Position numbers and translations under genes: made by a program
Notes under the pieces: model-generated
What the model was told of the DNA's origin: nothing
Databases searched by the model: none
What the model saw: the letters and a program-made list of their open reading frames with translations, nothing else
Shown: positions 48,180 through 56,976 of the stretch, piece by piece
Layout: the number at the start of each line of letters is the position of its first letter
Position numbering within the stretch: the stretch's first letter is position 1
Origin: Bacteroides propionicifaciens DSM 19291 = JCM 14649
GTDB taxonomy: Bacteria > Bacteroidota > Bacteroidia > Bacteroidales > Bacteroidaceae
Direction: 5' to 3'
Assembly (NCBI RefSeq): GCF_000375405.1
Contig: NZ_AQWS01000003.1
Location: 57,386-121,385, forward strand
DNA: 64,000 nt

Positions 48180-50918
48180 TTAAAAGTTTAACTTCAATCT
48201 TACATTAAATGTACGTCCAAATCCGTAGAATACCCCGTAAGCTTGCTGCCAAGTTCCACCCGCATCTGTTGCATCTGTTATGTATTCCTGATCAAATAAA
48301 TTAGTTACATTACCCGATAAAATAGAAGTAATATTTCCTATTTTGAACCTATAACTTGCATTAAGGTCGAATATTCCTGCCGAAGGAATTCTCCAAGGCG
48401 TTGCAAAAGAGGTTTCAGAGTTAGCTATAATGTCACCTGATTTGAAGTTCCAATCTGCATAGTTTCTACCATAAAACAAATAATCAATTCCTAAACGTAG
48501 CTCCTTGGTAGGTTTGAAAGTTGCACCCAAAGCAGCCGTCGTCTGAGCCGAGCCTCCAACTTTTACATCTTTCAAATCCAACTGACTCCATGCATGATCA
48601 GAAGCTTGAATTCCACTAGCAACTACTCCTCCATCTAATGTTTTTAAGGGTTGTCCTTGTGAATTATAGAAATATCCTTTAGGGTTGCTTACCCATTTCC
48701 AGTCACCAATAGAGAACATACCAGTAATATCTAACCATTGGAATGGTTTAGCTGTAAAATCAAGTTCAATACCTTGGTGACGAGCATTTACACCTGACAT
48801 ATTGATTGTAGCTCTATCAATTTCCACTCGATTATCATCAGTAATTGAAACCCCTTTAGTCATAGTTTTATCTTTCCACTCTGTATGATACATGTTAAGA
48901 TTAGCTGCAAGGAAAGAAGAGCGGAAACCATACCCTAGTTCAAAAGACAAAATCTTTTCGTTTAACGCATCTTTGTTAGTCGCATTACTCGTTGTACTTT
49001 GTAAAAAAGCACCTCCTGAAAAATAAGGAGCACGGCTAATAAATCCGACATTTGCAAATACGTTATGGTATTTATTAATATTGTAATTTAAACCCGCTTT
49101 TACAGTTCCGCCTAAGAAGTTAAGTGTAGAAGATTTAGCATTTGCTTTATCGTAGTAAAAACGATCATATCTCCAATAAGAAGTATTGGATAAAGAGCCC
49201 GATACAAATGCACTCAATTTATCAGTATTGTACTCAATTTGAGCAAAACCACCACCTTGTACGACATTACCATCATAATCTCTATAAATAACATCTCCCA
49301 CGCCCAATTTTTGAGTTGCAAACATTGGATTTGCTGCATTGCTATTTAAAGCAGGACTAATATTTCTTCTATTTTCGTCTAAGAAGTATTCCCCGCCGTA
49401 AAGATCAACAAGTTCATTGGTATGAATACCTTTATAATATCTCAAATCAATACCACCAAAGAAATCGAATACCTCTTTTATCTTAGTGTTATAAGTAGAG
49501 AGCAAGCCATACCAGTTATGCTTATTTATCGATTTAGACATCGCCATATAGGAACCATTCTGACTTGCCTTATTATAATCATATACCTCGTCATAAGCAA
49601 AAGTACCATCCGGTTTTCTAAAGTAATTATTTAGTATCCCATTACTAGTACCATACCAAAGGTTTCGATTATTTGTATTGAATTCTTCATTCTTACCGTA
49701 ACCTTGCCCGCTATAACCATAACCATTACCAATAGAAGCATAAAGAGCTGTACTCAAACTTGAGTTGCGATCAATTTGCCAGGAGTGGTTTAATGAAAGT
49801 TGAGGCTTGTGATATACATTGCGTTGAGAAGTCTTGCGCTCACCATTGATACCATGACCGTAAGTAGGATTATATTTATATTTATCGTTTTCGCCCATAT
49901 AACGTGTACCAAACTCTTCCCATCCTGCTATAGTTAAACCATCGTTACGATTACGCTGATTATGCCATTGAGGAGCTCCAAAAGCAGTAAACGACAATTG
50001 GTGATCGTCATTAATTCGTTTGGCAATGTTTAAGAAGTAATTATATCCCTCGAACTCTGTCCCTTGAATATAACCATCTCCCCAAGTTTTACCACCTAGA
50101 AGAGTCATAGCCCAACCACTTTTGGTTAGACCTGTTGAAACATTGAATAAGATTTTGTTATAACCATCATTACCCATAGCGTAGCTCACAGAACCACCTT
50201 TTTGAGCATCAATAGTACGCGTAATAATATTAATTGATCCCCCAACAGAAGGTGCAGCAACTTTAGAAGCTCCCATACCACGTTGAGTTTGCATTGAACG
50301 AGTAACATCGGATAGACCAGCCCAGTTCGACCAGTATACTCCTCCCCACTCCATATCATTCATCGGTACACCATTAATCATTACTGCAATGTTTTCGGAT
50401 TTAAAACCACGCATATTGATTTTTGAGTCACCAAAACCACCACCCTGTTTGGTTGCATAAACACCGGGTGTAGCTTTCAAAATCTCAGGGAACTCTTGAG
50501 TTCCTAGCTTTTCTTCTATAAATACGGGATCGATAGTAGATAGAGCTACTGGAGTTTGTCTATCTTTTGCAATAGACGATGTAATAGTAACGTCGGCAAG
50601 AGCAAAAGCATCTTGCTTCAATTGAATAACGCCAAGATCGACTGATCCTTTTTTTGTTATCTTTTGTTTTAAATCGACATAGCCGATATAACTAAATTTA
50701 ATTGTTCCGTTGGTAGGAACAGACTGAGTAAAGAACCCATCAATGTCGGTAATTGTACCTTTTGATGTTCCATCAATTGTAACAGATGCTCCAATTAATG
50801 GCTCTCCTGTTTCTTGATCTACGACTTGACCCTTTACCGTACTTTGAGCAACAGCTGTTGCCGCCGAGCAAAGTAAAGCACAAGTCACAAACAGAAGCTG
50901 AAATAAACGCTTTTTCAT
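48180..50918 (-). CDS. TonB-dependent outer-membrane receptor (not SusC type)
   Basis: Outer-membrane transporter of 912 residues: signal peptide (LLFVTCALLCSAATAVAQS), carboxypeptidase-regulatory-like domain (STVKGQVVDQETGEPLIGAS to FSYIGYVDLK), plug (GTQEFPEILKATPGVYATKQ and MINGVPMNDMEWGGVYWSNW) and a beta barrel ending in F (NVRLKLNF). The aromatic-rich NDMEWGGVYWSNWAGL is shared by a Bacteroidales receptor group whose substrate I do not know. It forms an operon with the jelly-roll lipoprotein downstream and has no susD beside it. Confidence 0.92.
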   Translation of the reverse strand: MKKRLFQLLFVTCALLCSAATAVAQSTVKGQVVDQETGEPLIGASVTIDGTSKGTITDIDGFFTQSVPTNGTIKFSYIGYVDLKQKITKKGSVDLGVIQLKQDAFALADVTITSSIAKDRQTPVALSTIDPVFIEEKLGTQEFPEILKATPGVYATKQGGGFGDSKINMRGFKSENIAVMINGVPMNDMEWGGVYWSNWAGLSDVTRSMQTQRGMGASKVAAPSVGGSINIITRTIDAQKGGSVSYAMGNDGYNKILFNVSTGLTKSGWAMTLLGGKTWGDGYIQGTEFEGYNYFLNIAKRINDDHQLSFTAFGAPQWHNQRNRNDGLTIAGWEEFGTRYMGENDKYKYNPTYGHGINGERKTSQRNVYHKPQLSLNHSWQIDRNSSLSTALYASIGNGYGYSGQGYGKNEEFNTNNRNLWYGTSNGILNNYFRKPDGTFAYDEVYDYNKASQNGSYMAMSKSINKHNWYGLLSTYNTKIKEVFDFFGGIDLRYYKGIHTNELVDLYGGEYFLDENRRNISPALNSNAANPMFATQKLGVGDVIYRDYDGNVVQGGGFAQIEYNTDKLSAFVSGSLSNTSYWRYDRFYYDKANAKSSTLNFLGGTVKAGLNYNINKYHNVFANVGFISRAPYFSGGAFLQSTTSNATNKDALNEKILSFELGYGFRSSFLAANLNMYHTEWKDKTMTKGVSITDDNRVEIDRATINMSGVNARHQGIELDFTAKPFQWLDITGMFSIGDWKWVSNPKGYFYNSQGQPLKTLDGGVVASGIQASDHAWSQLDLKDVKVGGSAQTTAALGATFKPTKELRLGIDYLFYGRNYADWNFKSGDIIANSETSFATPWRIPSAGIFDLNASYRFKIGNITSILSGNVTNLFDQEYITDATDAGGTWQQAYGVFYGFGRTFNVRLKLNF

Positions 50919-50964
50919 AATTCTCTAGTTTGTATTAATAATAACTGAATACCTAAATCGTTAT

Positions 50965-50972
50965 CAAAGATA
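50965..50972 (-). promoter_or_regulatory. Candidate -7 element for the TonB receptor operon
   Basis: TATCTTTG on the minus strand matches TAnnTTTG, 46 bases before the ATG; no convincing -33 element. Confidence 0.5.
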
Positions 50973-51052
50973 CACTTAATGAAGCATATAATGGTTACGA
51001 TAATGTTACATTTATTAACCCTAATAATGAGTATTTGATATAATAACACAAA

Positions 51053-51077
51053 AAAAGAGGACCATAGGTCCCCTTTT
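51053..51077 (-). terminator. Terminator of ettA
   Basis: The stem AAAAGAGGACC/GGTCCCCTTTT (one mismatch) with a 3-base loop lies 33 bases after ettA and is followed by TTTTGTG on the minus strand. Confidence 0.75.
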
Positions 51078-51110
51078 TAGTATAAATAGTTATAAATAAC
51101 TTGCTAGCAC

Positions 51111-52799
51111 TTAATCATTTGTTAATTTTCTATAGCGAATTCGTTGAGGTCCAACATCACCTAGACGTTTAATCTTGTGCTCCTCATATTCAGAGTAAGA
51201 ACCCTCAAAGAAAAACACATTTGAGTTTCCCTCAAAGGCAAGAATATGCGTACAAATTCTGTCTAAGAACCAACGGTCGTGAGAAATAACCACGGCACAC
51301 CCAGCAAAATCATTAAGACCCTCTTCAAGAGCTCTCAATGTATTTACGTCGATATCGTTGGTAGGCTCATCGAGTAATAATACGTTACCCTCTTCTTTGA
51401 GTGCCATAGCCAAGTGAAGACGATTACGCTCACCACCCGAAAGAGCAGCACATTTTTTCTCTTGATCAGAACCTGCAAAGTTAAAGCGAGAAAGATATGC
51501 ACGAGCGTTAAGGTCACGCCCACCAAGCTTAATGGTATCATTACCCCCCGAAATTACTTCGTAAACAGACTTCGTTGGGTCTATATCTTTGTGTTGTTGA
51601 TCAACATAAGCAGTTTTGACAGTTTCTCCAACTTCAAAAGTACCTGCATCAGGCGTCTCAAGCCCCATTACTAAACGGAACAATGTAGTTTTACCAGCAC
51701 CATTAGGGCCAATAACACCTACAATACCGTTAGGAGGTAAACTAAAGTTTAGGTTATCAAAGAGTAATTTCTCGCCATAAGCCTTAGTTACACCCTGAAC
51801 TTCAATAACCTTACTTCCCAATCGAGGTCCATTAGGTATGAAAATTTCGAGCTTTTCTTCTTTCTCTTTTACGTCAGCATTCATTAATTGATCATACGCA
51901 TTAAGACGAGCTTTACCCTTAGCTTGACGAGCTTTAGGAGCCAACCTTACCCACTCCAACTCACGTTGAAGTGTACGACGACGTTTGCTTTCTGTTTTCT
52001 CTTCCATTTCCATACGCTTGGTCTTCTGCTCCAACCAGCTTGAGTAGTTCCCTTTCCAAGGAATACCCTCACCACGGTCAAGCTCCAAGATCCAACCTGC
52101 AACATGGTCTAAGAAGTAACGGTCGTGGGTAACAGCAATAACTGTTCCCTCATACTGTTGAAGATGTTGCTCTAACCAATCAATAGATTCAGCATCCAAG
52201 TGGTTGGTAGGCTCATCAAGAAGAAGAATATCAGGTTTGCGTAGCAATAATCTACATAGAGCAACACGACGGCGCTCACCTCCTGATAGGTTTTCAACCA
52301 ATTGGTCTTCTGGAGGACAACGGAGTGCATCCATAGCACGTTCGAGTTTGCTATCTAGATTCCATGCATCAGAAGCATCAATAATATCTTGTAGTTGAGC
52401 TTGGCGAGTAAACAGCTTATCCATTTTATCGGAATCTTCATAATACTCGGGCAAGCCAAACTTAAGGTTAATCTCTTCGTATTCATTTAGAGTGTCAACA
52501 ACTTCTTGCACACCTTCCATAACTACCTCTTTGACAGTTTTGGTGTTGTCTAGCTTTGGTTCTTGCTCTAAATAACCCACAGAATATCCTGGAGAAATTA
52601 CAACTTCTCCTTCGTATGATTTTTCTACGCCGGCAATGATCTTTAATAGTGTAGATTTACCCGAACCATTTAAACCCAGGATTCCAATCTTAGCACCATA
52701 AAAGAAAGATAAATAAATGTCTTTAAGGACATACTTATTGGGTTGGAATGCTTTACTTACCCCAACCATTGAAAATATAACTTTTTTATCGTCAGCCAT
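51111..52799 (-). CDS. ettA: Energy-dependent translational throttle protein EttA (ABC-F)
   Basis: Soluble ABC-F ATPase that binds the ribosomal E site and gates the first elongation steps according to energy state. Two ABC modules are seen: Walker A GLNGSGKST and GPNGAGKTT; signatures LSGGERRRV and LSGGERNRL; Walker B LLLDEPTNHLD and LLLDEPTNDID. The linker between them is the P-site tRNA interaction motif, with RMEMEEKTESKRRRTLQREL. The C terminus HKIKRLGDVGPQRIRYRKL is specific to EttA. The 562 residues match E. coli EttA (555). There are no membrane segments. Confidence 0.95.
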   Translation of the reverse strand: MADDKKVIFSMVGVSKAFQPNKYVLKDIYLSFFYGAKIGILGLNGSGKSTLLKIIAGVEKSYEGEVVISPGYSVGYLEQEPKLDNTKTVKEVVMEGVQEVVDTLNEYEEINLKFGLPEYYEDSDKMDKLFTRQAQLQDIIDASDAWNLDSKLERAMDALRCPPEDQLVENLSGGERRRVALCRLLLRKPDILLLDEPTNHLDAESIDWLEQHLQQYEGTVIAVTHDRYFLDHVAGWILELDRGEGIPWKGNYSSWLEQKTKRMEMEEKTESKRRRTLQRELEWVRLAPKARQAKGKARLNAYDQLMNADVKEKEEKLEIFIPNGPRLGSKVIEVQGVTKAYGEKLLFDNLNFSLPPNGIVGVIGPNGAGKTTLFRLVMGLETPDAGTFEVGETVKTAYVDQQHKDIDPTKSVYEVISGGNDTIKLGGRDLNARAYLSRFNFAGSDQEKKCAALSGGERNRLHLAMALKEEGNVLLLDEPTNDIDVNTLRALEEGLNDFAGCAVVISHDRWFLDRICTHILAFEGNSNVFFFEGSYSEYEEHKIKRLGDVGPQRIRYRKLTND

Positions 52800-52838
52800 A
52801 AACTTTTAAATAATAGTGTGTTAATGCCTATATGCTAA

Positions 52839-52846
52839 CAAAGATA
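52839..52846 (-). promoter_or_regulatory. Candidate -7 element for ettA
   Basis: TATCTTTG on the minus strand, 39 bases before the ATG; only an AT-rich stretch where -33 should be. Confidence 0.5.
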
Positions 52847-52877
52847 GTAAATATAAATTGAAAAAATTAAGAATTAA

Positions 52878-52909
52878 TTTGGGATGTAAGAATTATTCGT
52901 TTATATTTG
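52878..52909 (+). promoter_or_regulatory. Promoter of tRNA-Lys with both -33 and -7 elements
   Basis: TTTG at 52878-52881 and TATATTTG at 52902-52909 are 20 bases apart, the best match to the Bacteroides -33/-7 consensus in the window. The tRNA begins 27 bases later. Confidence 0.8.
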
Positions 52910-52936
52910 CACTCGCTATCAAAAAGCAACAGGATT

Positions 52937-53009
52937 GATTCGTTAGCTCAGCAGGTAGAGCACAACACTTTTAATGTTGGGGTCCTGGGTTCGAGCCCCA
53001 GACGGATCA
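52937..53009 (+). tRNA. tRNA-Lys (anticodon TTT)
   Basis: A 73-nt cloverleaf: acceptor GATTCGT/ACGGATC with a T-G pair, D arm TAGCTCAGCAGGTAGAGCA, anticodon stem CAACA/TGTTG around CTTTTAA (UUU, Lys), and T arm CTGGGTTCGAGCCCCAG. The discriminator is A and CCA is not encoded. Confidence 0.96.
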
Positions 53010-53012
53010 CTC

Positions 53013-53050
53013 AAAAGGAGGAAAACTTGTTAAAGTTTTCCTCCTTTTTT
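53013..53050 (+). terminator. Terminator of tRNA-Lys
   Basis: A perfect 12-bp stem (GGAGGAAAACTT/AAGTTTTCCTCC), extended by A-T pairs and followed by TTTTTT, starts 4 bases after the tRNA. Confidence 0.92.
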
Positions 53051-53149
53051 ATACTGCAACCTTAAGATTTACTTTAGCTTCTGTCCCAACCTTTCGATTT
53101 CTTGTAACTCATTACTACAAATACATCTAGAACAAAACATTAAGATAAC

Positions 53150-53827
53150 ATGGACGATAACAAGAAAATAATTACTTATAAAGATATTAAACAATCACCA
53201 GAGGTTAGAGCCTACATCAAACAGGCTGATATCTCACTTGCGGCTTTAGGCCTTACTGAACATAGCTTTGCACATGTAACTAAGTGTGCTGAAGTAGCGG
53301 GTAAACTACTCCAAGACTTGGACTATGAACCCAGAAAAGTAGAACTAGCCAAAATTGCAGCCTTCATGCATGACATAGGTAATGTAATAAACCGTGTTGA
53401 CCACGCACAAAGTGGAGCTATGATGGCTTTTTGGATTTTAGATAAAATGGGTATGCCCTACGAAGAGACAGCAATGATTATCAATGCCATAGGGAACCAC
53501 GATGAAGGTACTGCTTACCCTGTCAATGCAATTGCAGCAGCAGTTATTATAGCCGATAAAAGTGACGTAAGACGTAGCAGAGTGAGAGATAAGAAAACCA
53601 TATTTTCGGACATTCATGACCGAGTAAACTATGCCGTAGAGAAAGCAGAACTTATTATGAATAAAGAGGATAAAGAAATTGTTTTGAATCTTAAAATTGA
53701 CACCTCTATTAGCTCTGTGATGGACTATTTTGAGATTTTCCTTCAGCGAATGCTCTTGTGTAGAAAAGCAGCCAACTTCTTTGGACTTGACTTCAAGCTA
53801 AATATCAACGATAGCGAGCAAGCATAA
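53150..53827 (+). CDS. HD-domain phosphohydrolase, substrate unknown
   Basis: A 225-residue soluble metal-dependent phosphohydrolase. The HD residues are in place: H42 in FAHVTKC, H74-D75 in FMHDIGNVINRVDHAQ, H117-D118 in GNHDEGTAYP and D136 in VIIADKSDVRRSRVRD. The extra His-rich segment and the RRSRVR loop resemble metal-dependent HD phosphohydrolases that act on nucleotides. A C-terminal segment (VLNLKIDTSISSVMDYFEIF) adds a small domain. It stands alone between the tRNA-Lys terminator and a strong hairpin, so context gives no hint of the substrate. Confidence 0.85.
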   Translation: MDDNKKIITYKDIKQSPEVRAYIKQADISLAALGLTEHSFAHVTKCAEVAGKLLQDLDYEPRKVELAKIAAFMHDIGNVINRVDHAQSGAMMAFWILDKMGMPYEETAMIINAIGNHDEGTAYPVNAIAAAVIIADKSDVRRSRVRDKKTIFSDIHDRVNYAVEKAELIMNKEDKEIVLNLKIDTSISSVMDYFEIFLQRMLLCRKAANFFGLDFKLNINDSEQA

Positions 53828-53859
53828 TAAAAGAAATAATGCTAATATAAAATGACTTA

Positions 53860-53900
53860 CTGGGATGCCCTAAACGACCTACTCGCTTAGGGCATCCCAG
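53860..53900. terminator. Terminator between the HD gene and pstS
   Basis: A perfect 14-bp stem (CTGGGATGCCCTAA/TTAGGGCATCCCAG) with a 13-base loop lies 33 bases after the HD-domain gene. There is no strong T-run, so it may be bidirectional or only attenuate. Confidence 0.7.
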
Positions 53901-53970
53901 CTATTAACAAGACTCATCTCACTTACTCACCCTCAAAAGCCTAATCTAGTCCAAAATAAAACCTTAACAA

Positions 53971-54002
53971 ATTCGTAATAATTTCTATTCTCATTCGTAA
54001 TA
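53971..54002 (+). promoter_or_regulatory. Candidate Pho box upstream of pstS
   Basis: ATTCGTAATA occurs exactly twice, at 53971-53980 and 53993-54002, with 22-base spacing; a weaker TTC-containing copy lies midway, so TTC recurs every 11 bases, the period of known PhoB sites. It ends 9 bases before the -7 element and takes the place of a -33 box, as an activator site should. An inverted near-copy (ATTACGAAT) is at 54073-54081. Confidence 0.6.
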
Positions 54003-54011
54003 TCTACTCTC

Positions 54012-54019
54012 TAGATTTG
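54012..54019 (+). promoter_or_regulatory. -7 element of the pst operon
   Basis: TAGATTTG fits TAnnTTTG. No TTTG is present at -33, which suits a promoter that needs an activator such as PhoB. The leader would be about 56 bases. Confidence 0.6.
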
Positions 54020-54081
54020 CTCTCAGAATAAAAGATTGAGTATTTATTAAGATAATATACGAAGTCGATTGAATTACGAAT

Positions 54082-54897
54082 ATGAATAAAATTTTAGGTA
54101 TAATCATTCTTGGTTTCTTGCTACCACAGCTGAGTTTATCCCAAAAGATAAAAGGCTCCGACACTGTGCTCCCTCTTTCGCAGAAAGAGGCTGAGGTATA
54201 TATGCAAAAACATCCCGAAGCTACCGTCACTGTTACTGGAGGTGGTAGTGGAGTGGGCATTGCTGCACTACTAGAAGGAACTACCGACATCGCACAATCT
54301 TCAAGACGAATTAAGTTTGACGAAAAAAACAAACTTAAGAACATGGACAAGGAGGTTGTTGAAGTTATTGTAGGTTACGACGCACTAGCCGTAATTACAC
54401 ACCCCTCAAACCCAATTAAAAAACTCACTAGAGAGCAGCTAGAAGGTATCTTTAGAGGTAAAATTAAAAACTGGAAAGAACTTGGAGGAGAAGATTTAAG
54501 AATCATTCCTTATTCAAGAGAAACCTCATCGGGAACTTACGAGTTTTTTAAGGAGAGTGCCCTAAGATATAAAAACTACATGAACGGCATCATGAGTATG
54601 CCAGCCACAGGATCAGTAATTCAATCCATTAGCCAAACTAGAGGAGCTATAGGCTACGTAGGGCTTGCTTACGTTAACCCAAGTGTTCAAGCTATGGAAC
54701 TCTCTTTTGATGGAGGAAAAAACTACTCGAACCCCTTAAACACTGAAACGAGTGATGTGATTTACCCTATTGTTCGCCCACTCTACTTCTACTATATCCA
54801 GAAGGAAGAAGCTGGAATTAAGCCATTTCTTGATTATGTATTATCCGACGAAGGACAACAACTAGTAGCCGACTTAGGTTTTATCAAAGTAAAATAG
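54082..54897 (+). CDS. pstS: Phosphate-binding protein PstS
   Basis: Periplasmic substrate-binding protein for the high-affinity phosphate transporter. Signal peptide MNKILGIIILGFLLPQLSLS; the phosphate site is visible as KGSDTVLPL, GGGSGVGIAAL and SRETSSGTYEFF. The hinge segment LTREQLEGIFRGKIKNWKEL is typical of the family. Its 271 residues are short compared with E. coli PstS (346) but normal for Bacteroidota. It is the first gene of pstSCAB-phoU. Confidence 0.95.
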   Translation: MNKILGIIILGFLLPQLSLSQKIKGSDTVLPLSQKEAEVYMQKHPEATVTVTGGGSGVGIAALLEGTTDIAQSSRRIKFDEKNKLKNMDKEVVEVIVGYDALAVITHPSNPIKKLTREQLEGIFRGKIKNWKELGGEDLRIIPYSRETSSGTYEFFKESALRYKNYMNGIMSMPATGSVIQSISQTRGAIGYVGLAYVNPSVQAMELSFDGGKNYSNPLNTETSDVIYPIVRPLYFYYIQKEEAGIKPFLDYVLSDEGQQLVADLGFIKVK

Positions 54898-54898
54898 C

Positions 54899-56098
54899 AT
54901 GAGAAAAATACGCAAAATTATAGAGAAGATTGTTGAGGGTATTCTAACCTTGAGTGGAATGGCAACAACATTAATCATCTTGCTAATCATCGTTTTCCTT
55001 TTCAAAGAAGGATTTGGTTTCTTCAAAAGCCCTGTAGTTGAAAAAGGTTACGAAGTATGCTTAAACAGTAGCAATACGGTAGATAAGCTAAGCTCGTATC
55101 AGATCAAACAGATTTTTGACGAAGATATCACCAATTGGAAAGAGGTGGGTGGAGCAGATGCCCCCATCACCCCCTACCGATTCGAATACCTATTTGAGCA
55201 ATATGACGAAGCCGACTTTGGCGAAGAGTATAAGTTATTACCTGCAAAGATTGCAGAGATTATAAAGGCAGATCCAAACATCATAGCTTTTATGCCTACC
55301 AAGTATGTGCCACAAGATTTATCGATACGTACACTACCTAGAGAAAACTTTGGATTTGTAGATTTCTTTTTCGGTAAAGAGTGGATGCCAACAGCAACAC
55401 CAACTGCACAGTTTGGAATCTTACCCCTAATCCTTGGAACACTTCTGGTGAGTATAACAGCAATTCTAATTGCACTACCATTGGGTCTGGGTGTAGCCAT
55501 TTACCTATCGGAGCTTGCAAGCAAGCGAGTTCGTAAGATATTAAAACCTGTTATCGAACTACTCGCAGGTATCCCCTCGGTGGTCTATGGATTCTTTGGT
55601 TTGGTAGTCTTAGTTCCACTTGTCCAAGATTGGTTCAACCTCCCTGTAGGAGAGACTGCATTTACGGGAAGTTTACTTCTGGCTATAATGGCTCTGCCAA
55701 CTATTATTACGGTAGCCGAGGACTCTATGCGAAATACACCACGTGCTATGCGTGAAGCCAGTTTAGCACTGGGTGCAACACAATGGCAGACCATATACAA
55801 AGTGATTATACCTTATGCTAAGTCGGGGATTTCAGCAGCTGTTGTGCTAGGTATCGGACGTGCGATAGGTGAAACAATGGCTGTTTTGATGGTAACAGGT
55901 AATGCCGCAGTTATGCCAACTACCCTATTCGAACCCATACGTTCAATCCCAGCAACGATTGCAGCCGAGCTTGGTGAAGCACCTTCGGGTGGAGCACATT
56001 ACGAAGCCCTGTTCTTGTTGGGTTGTATCTTATTCTTCTTAACACTTATCATTAGTATTTCAGCAGAGGTCATCTCAAAGAGACATCCTCAAAATTAA
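54899..56098 (+). CDS. pstC: Phosphate ABC transporter permease PstC with periplasmic insert
   Basis: Inner-membrane permease. The C-terminal two thirds (from about residue 170) have the usual transport domain, with the coupling segment MREASLALGATQWQTIYKVI. Between membrane helix 1 (about 21-36) and helix 2 there is an added stretch of about 110 residues, of which SSYQIKQIFDEDITNWKEVG (65-84) closely follows the PstS segment LTREQLEGIFRGKIKNWKEL, and GADAPITPY follows GEDLRIIPY. The loop therefore looks like part of a phosphate-binding protein. At 399 residues the protein is about 80 longer than E. coli PstC (319). pstC starts one base after the pstS stop. Confidence 0.93.
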   Translation: MRKIRKIIEKIVEGILTLSGMATTLIILLIIVFLFKEGFGFFKSPVVEKGYEVCLNSSNTVDKLSSYQIKQIFDEDITNWKEVGGADAPITPYRFEYLFEQYDEADFGEEYKLLPAKIAEIIKADPNIIAFMPTKYVPQDLSIRTLPRENFGFVDFFFGKEWMPTATPTAQFGILPLILGTLLVSITAILIALPLGLGVAIYLSELASKRVRKILKPVIELLAGIPSVVYGFFGLVVLVPLVQDWFNLPVGETAFTGSLLLAIMALPTIITVAEDSMRNTPRAMREASLALGATQWQTIYKVIIPYAKSGISAAVVLGIGRAIGETMAVLMVTGNAAVMPTTLFEPIRSIPATIAAELGEAPSGGAHYEALFLLGCILFFLTLIISISAEVISKRHPQN

Positions 56099-56106
56099 AG
56101 TAACAA

Positions 56107-56964
56107 ATGATGAATAAAAAAGTAACACAGAAAATAGCCTTTACGATATTCAAATTATTGGGTGTTTTAATTGTAGGAATACTACTTTGGATACTAGGAT
56201 TTATTATCTTTAACGGCATCGGCGTGATTAACTGGGAGTTCTTAAGCACAGGTCCTAAAGACGGAATGACGGGTGGCGGAATTTTTCCTGCCATCGTAGG
56301 TACCCTCTGCTTGATGCTTGGAAGCATCGTGTTTGCATTCCCCTTAGGTATCATGTCGGCCATCTACACCAGCGAATATGCAGGTAGTGGTTGGATAGTA
56401 CGTTTTATCCGTGTAATGACTAATAATCTTGCAGGAATACCTTCAATCGTATTTGGTCTTTTTGGTATGGCACTGTTTGTTAATACCATGGGATTTGGAG
56501 ACTCGATTATTGCTGGTTCGATGACCTTAGGGCTACTTGTATTGCCCATTATAATTAGAACAACCGAAGAAGCGATTCAAGCTATACCTGACTCTTTTAG
56601 ACAAGCCAGTTTGGCTTTGGGCGCAAGCAAGCTTCAAACCATACGAAAGGTGGTTTTGCCGATGGCTTTTCCAAACATTATAACGGGTCTGATTCTATCT
56701 ATTGGTCGGGTTTCGGGAGAGACAGCCCCTATTCTTTTTACAGTAGCTGCCTATTTCTTACCCAAATTACCGACCTCTGTTTTTGACCAAGTTATGGCAC
56801 TTCCCTACCACCTATATGTGGTAGCCACAAGTGGAACAGATGTAGAAAAATCGAGACCAATAGCCTATGGAACAGCCTTGGTTCTTATCGCAATAGTTCT
56901 GATAATGAATCTACTTGCCAATGTTCTAAGAAGATATTTAAGCAATAAAGTAAAAAAAGATTAA
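56107..56964 (+). CDS. pstA: Phosphate ABC transporter permease PstA
   Basis: Second permease of the phosphate importer, 285 residues and six predicted helices. The coupling segment is visible as FRQASLALGASKLQTIRKVV, preceded by NLAGIPSIVFGLFGMALF and TEEAIQAIPDS, all family-typical. No insert like that of PstC is present. It lies 8 bases after pstC. Confidence 0.95.
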   Translation: MMNKKVTQKIAFTIFKLLGVLIVGILLWILGFIIFNGIGVINWEFLSTGPKDGMTGGGIFPAIVGTLCLMLGSIVFAFPLGIMSAIYTSEYAGSGWIVRFIRVMTNNLAGIPSIVFGLFGMALFVNTMGFGDSIIAGSMTLGLLVLPIIIRTTEEAIQAIPDSFRQASLALGASKLQTIRKVVLPMAFPNIITGLILSIGRVSGETAPILFTVAAYFLPKLPTSVFDQVMALPYHLYVVATSGTDVEKSRPIAYGTALVLIAIVLIMNLLANVLRRYLSNKVKKD

Positions 56965-56976
56965 GACTAAGCAATC

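Noticed and set aside
53860..53900. Hairpin upstream of pstS as a riboswitch
   Set aside because: It lies upstream of the predicted transcription start and is a simple perfect stem close to the end of the HD-domain gene, so a terminator is the simpler reading.
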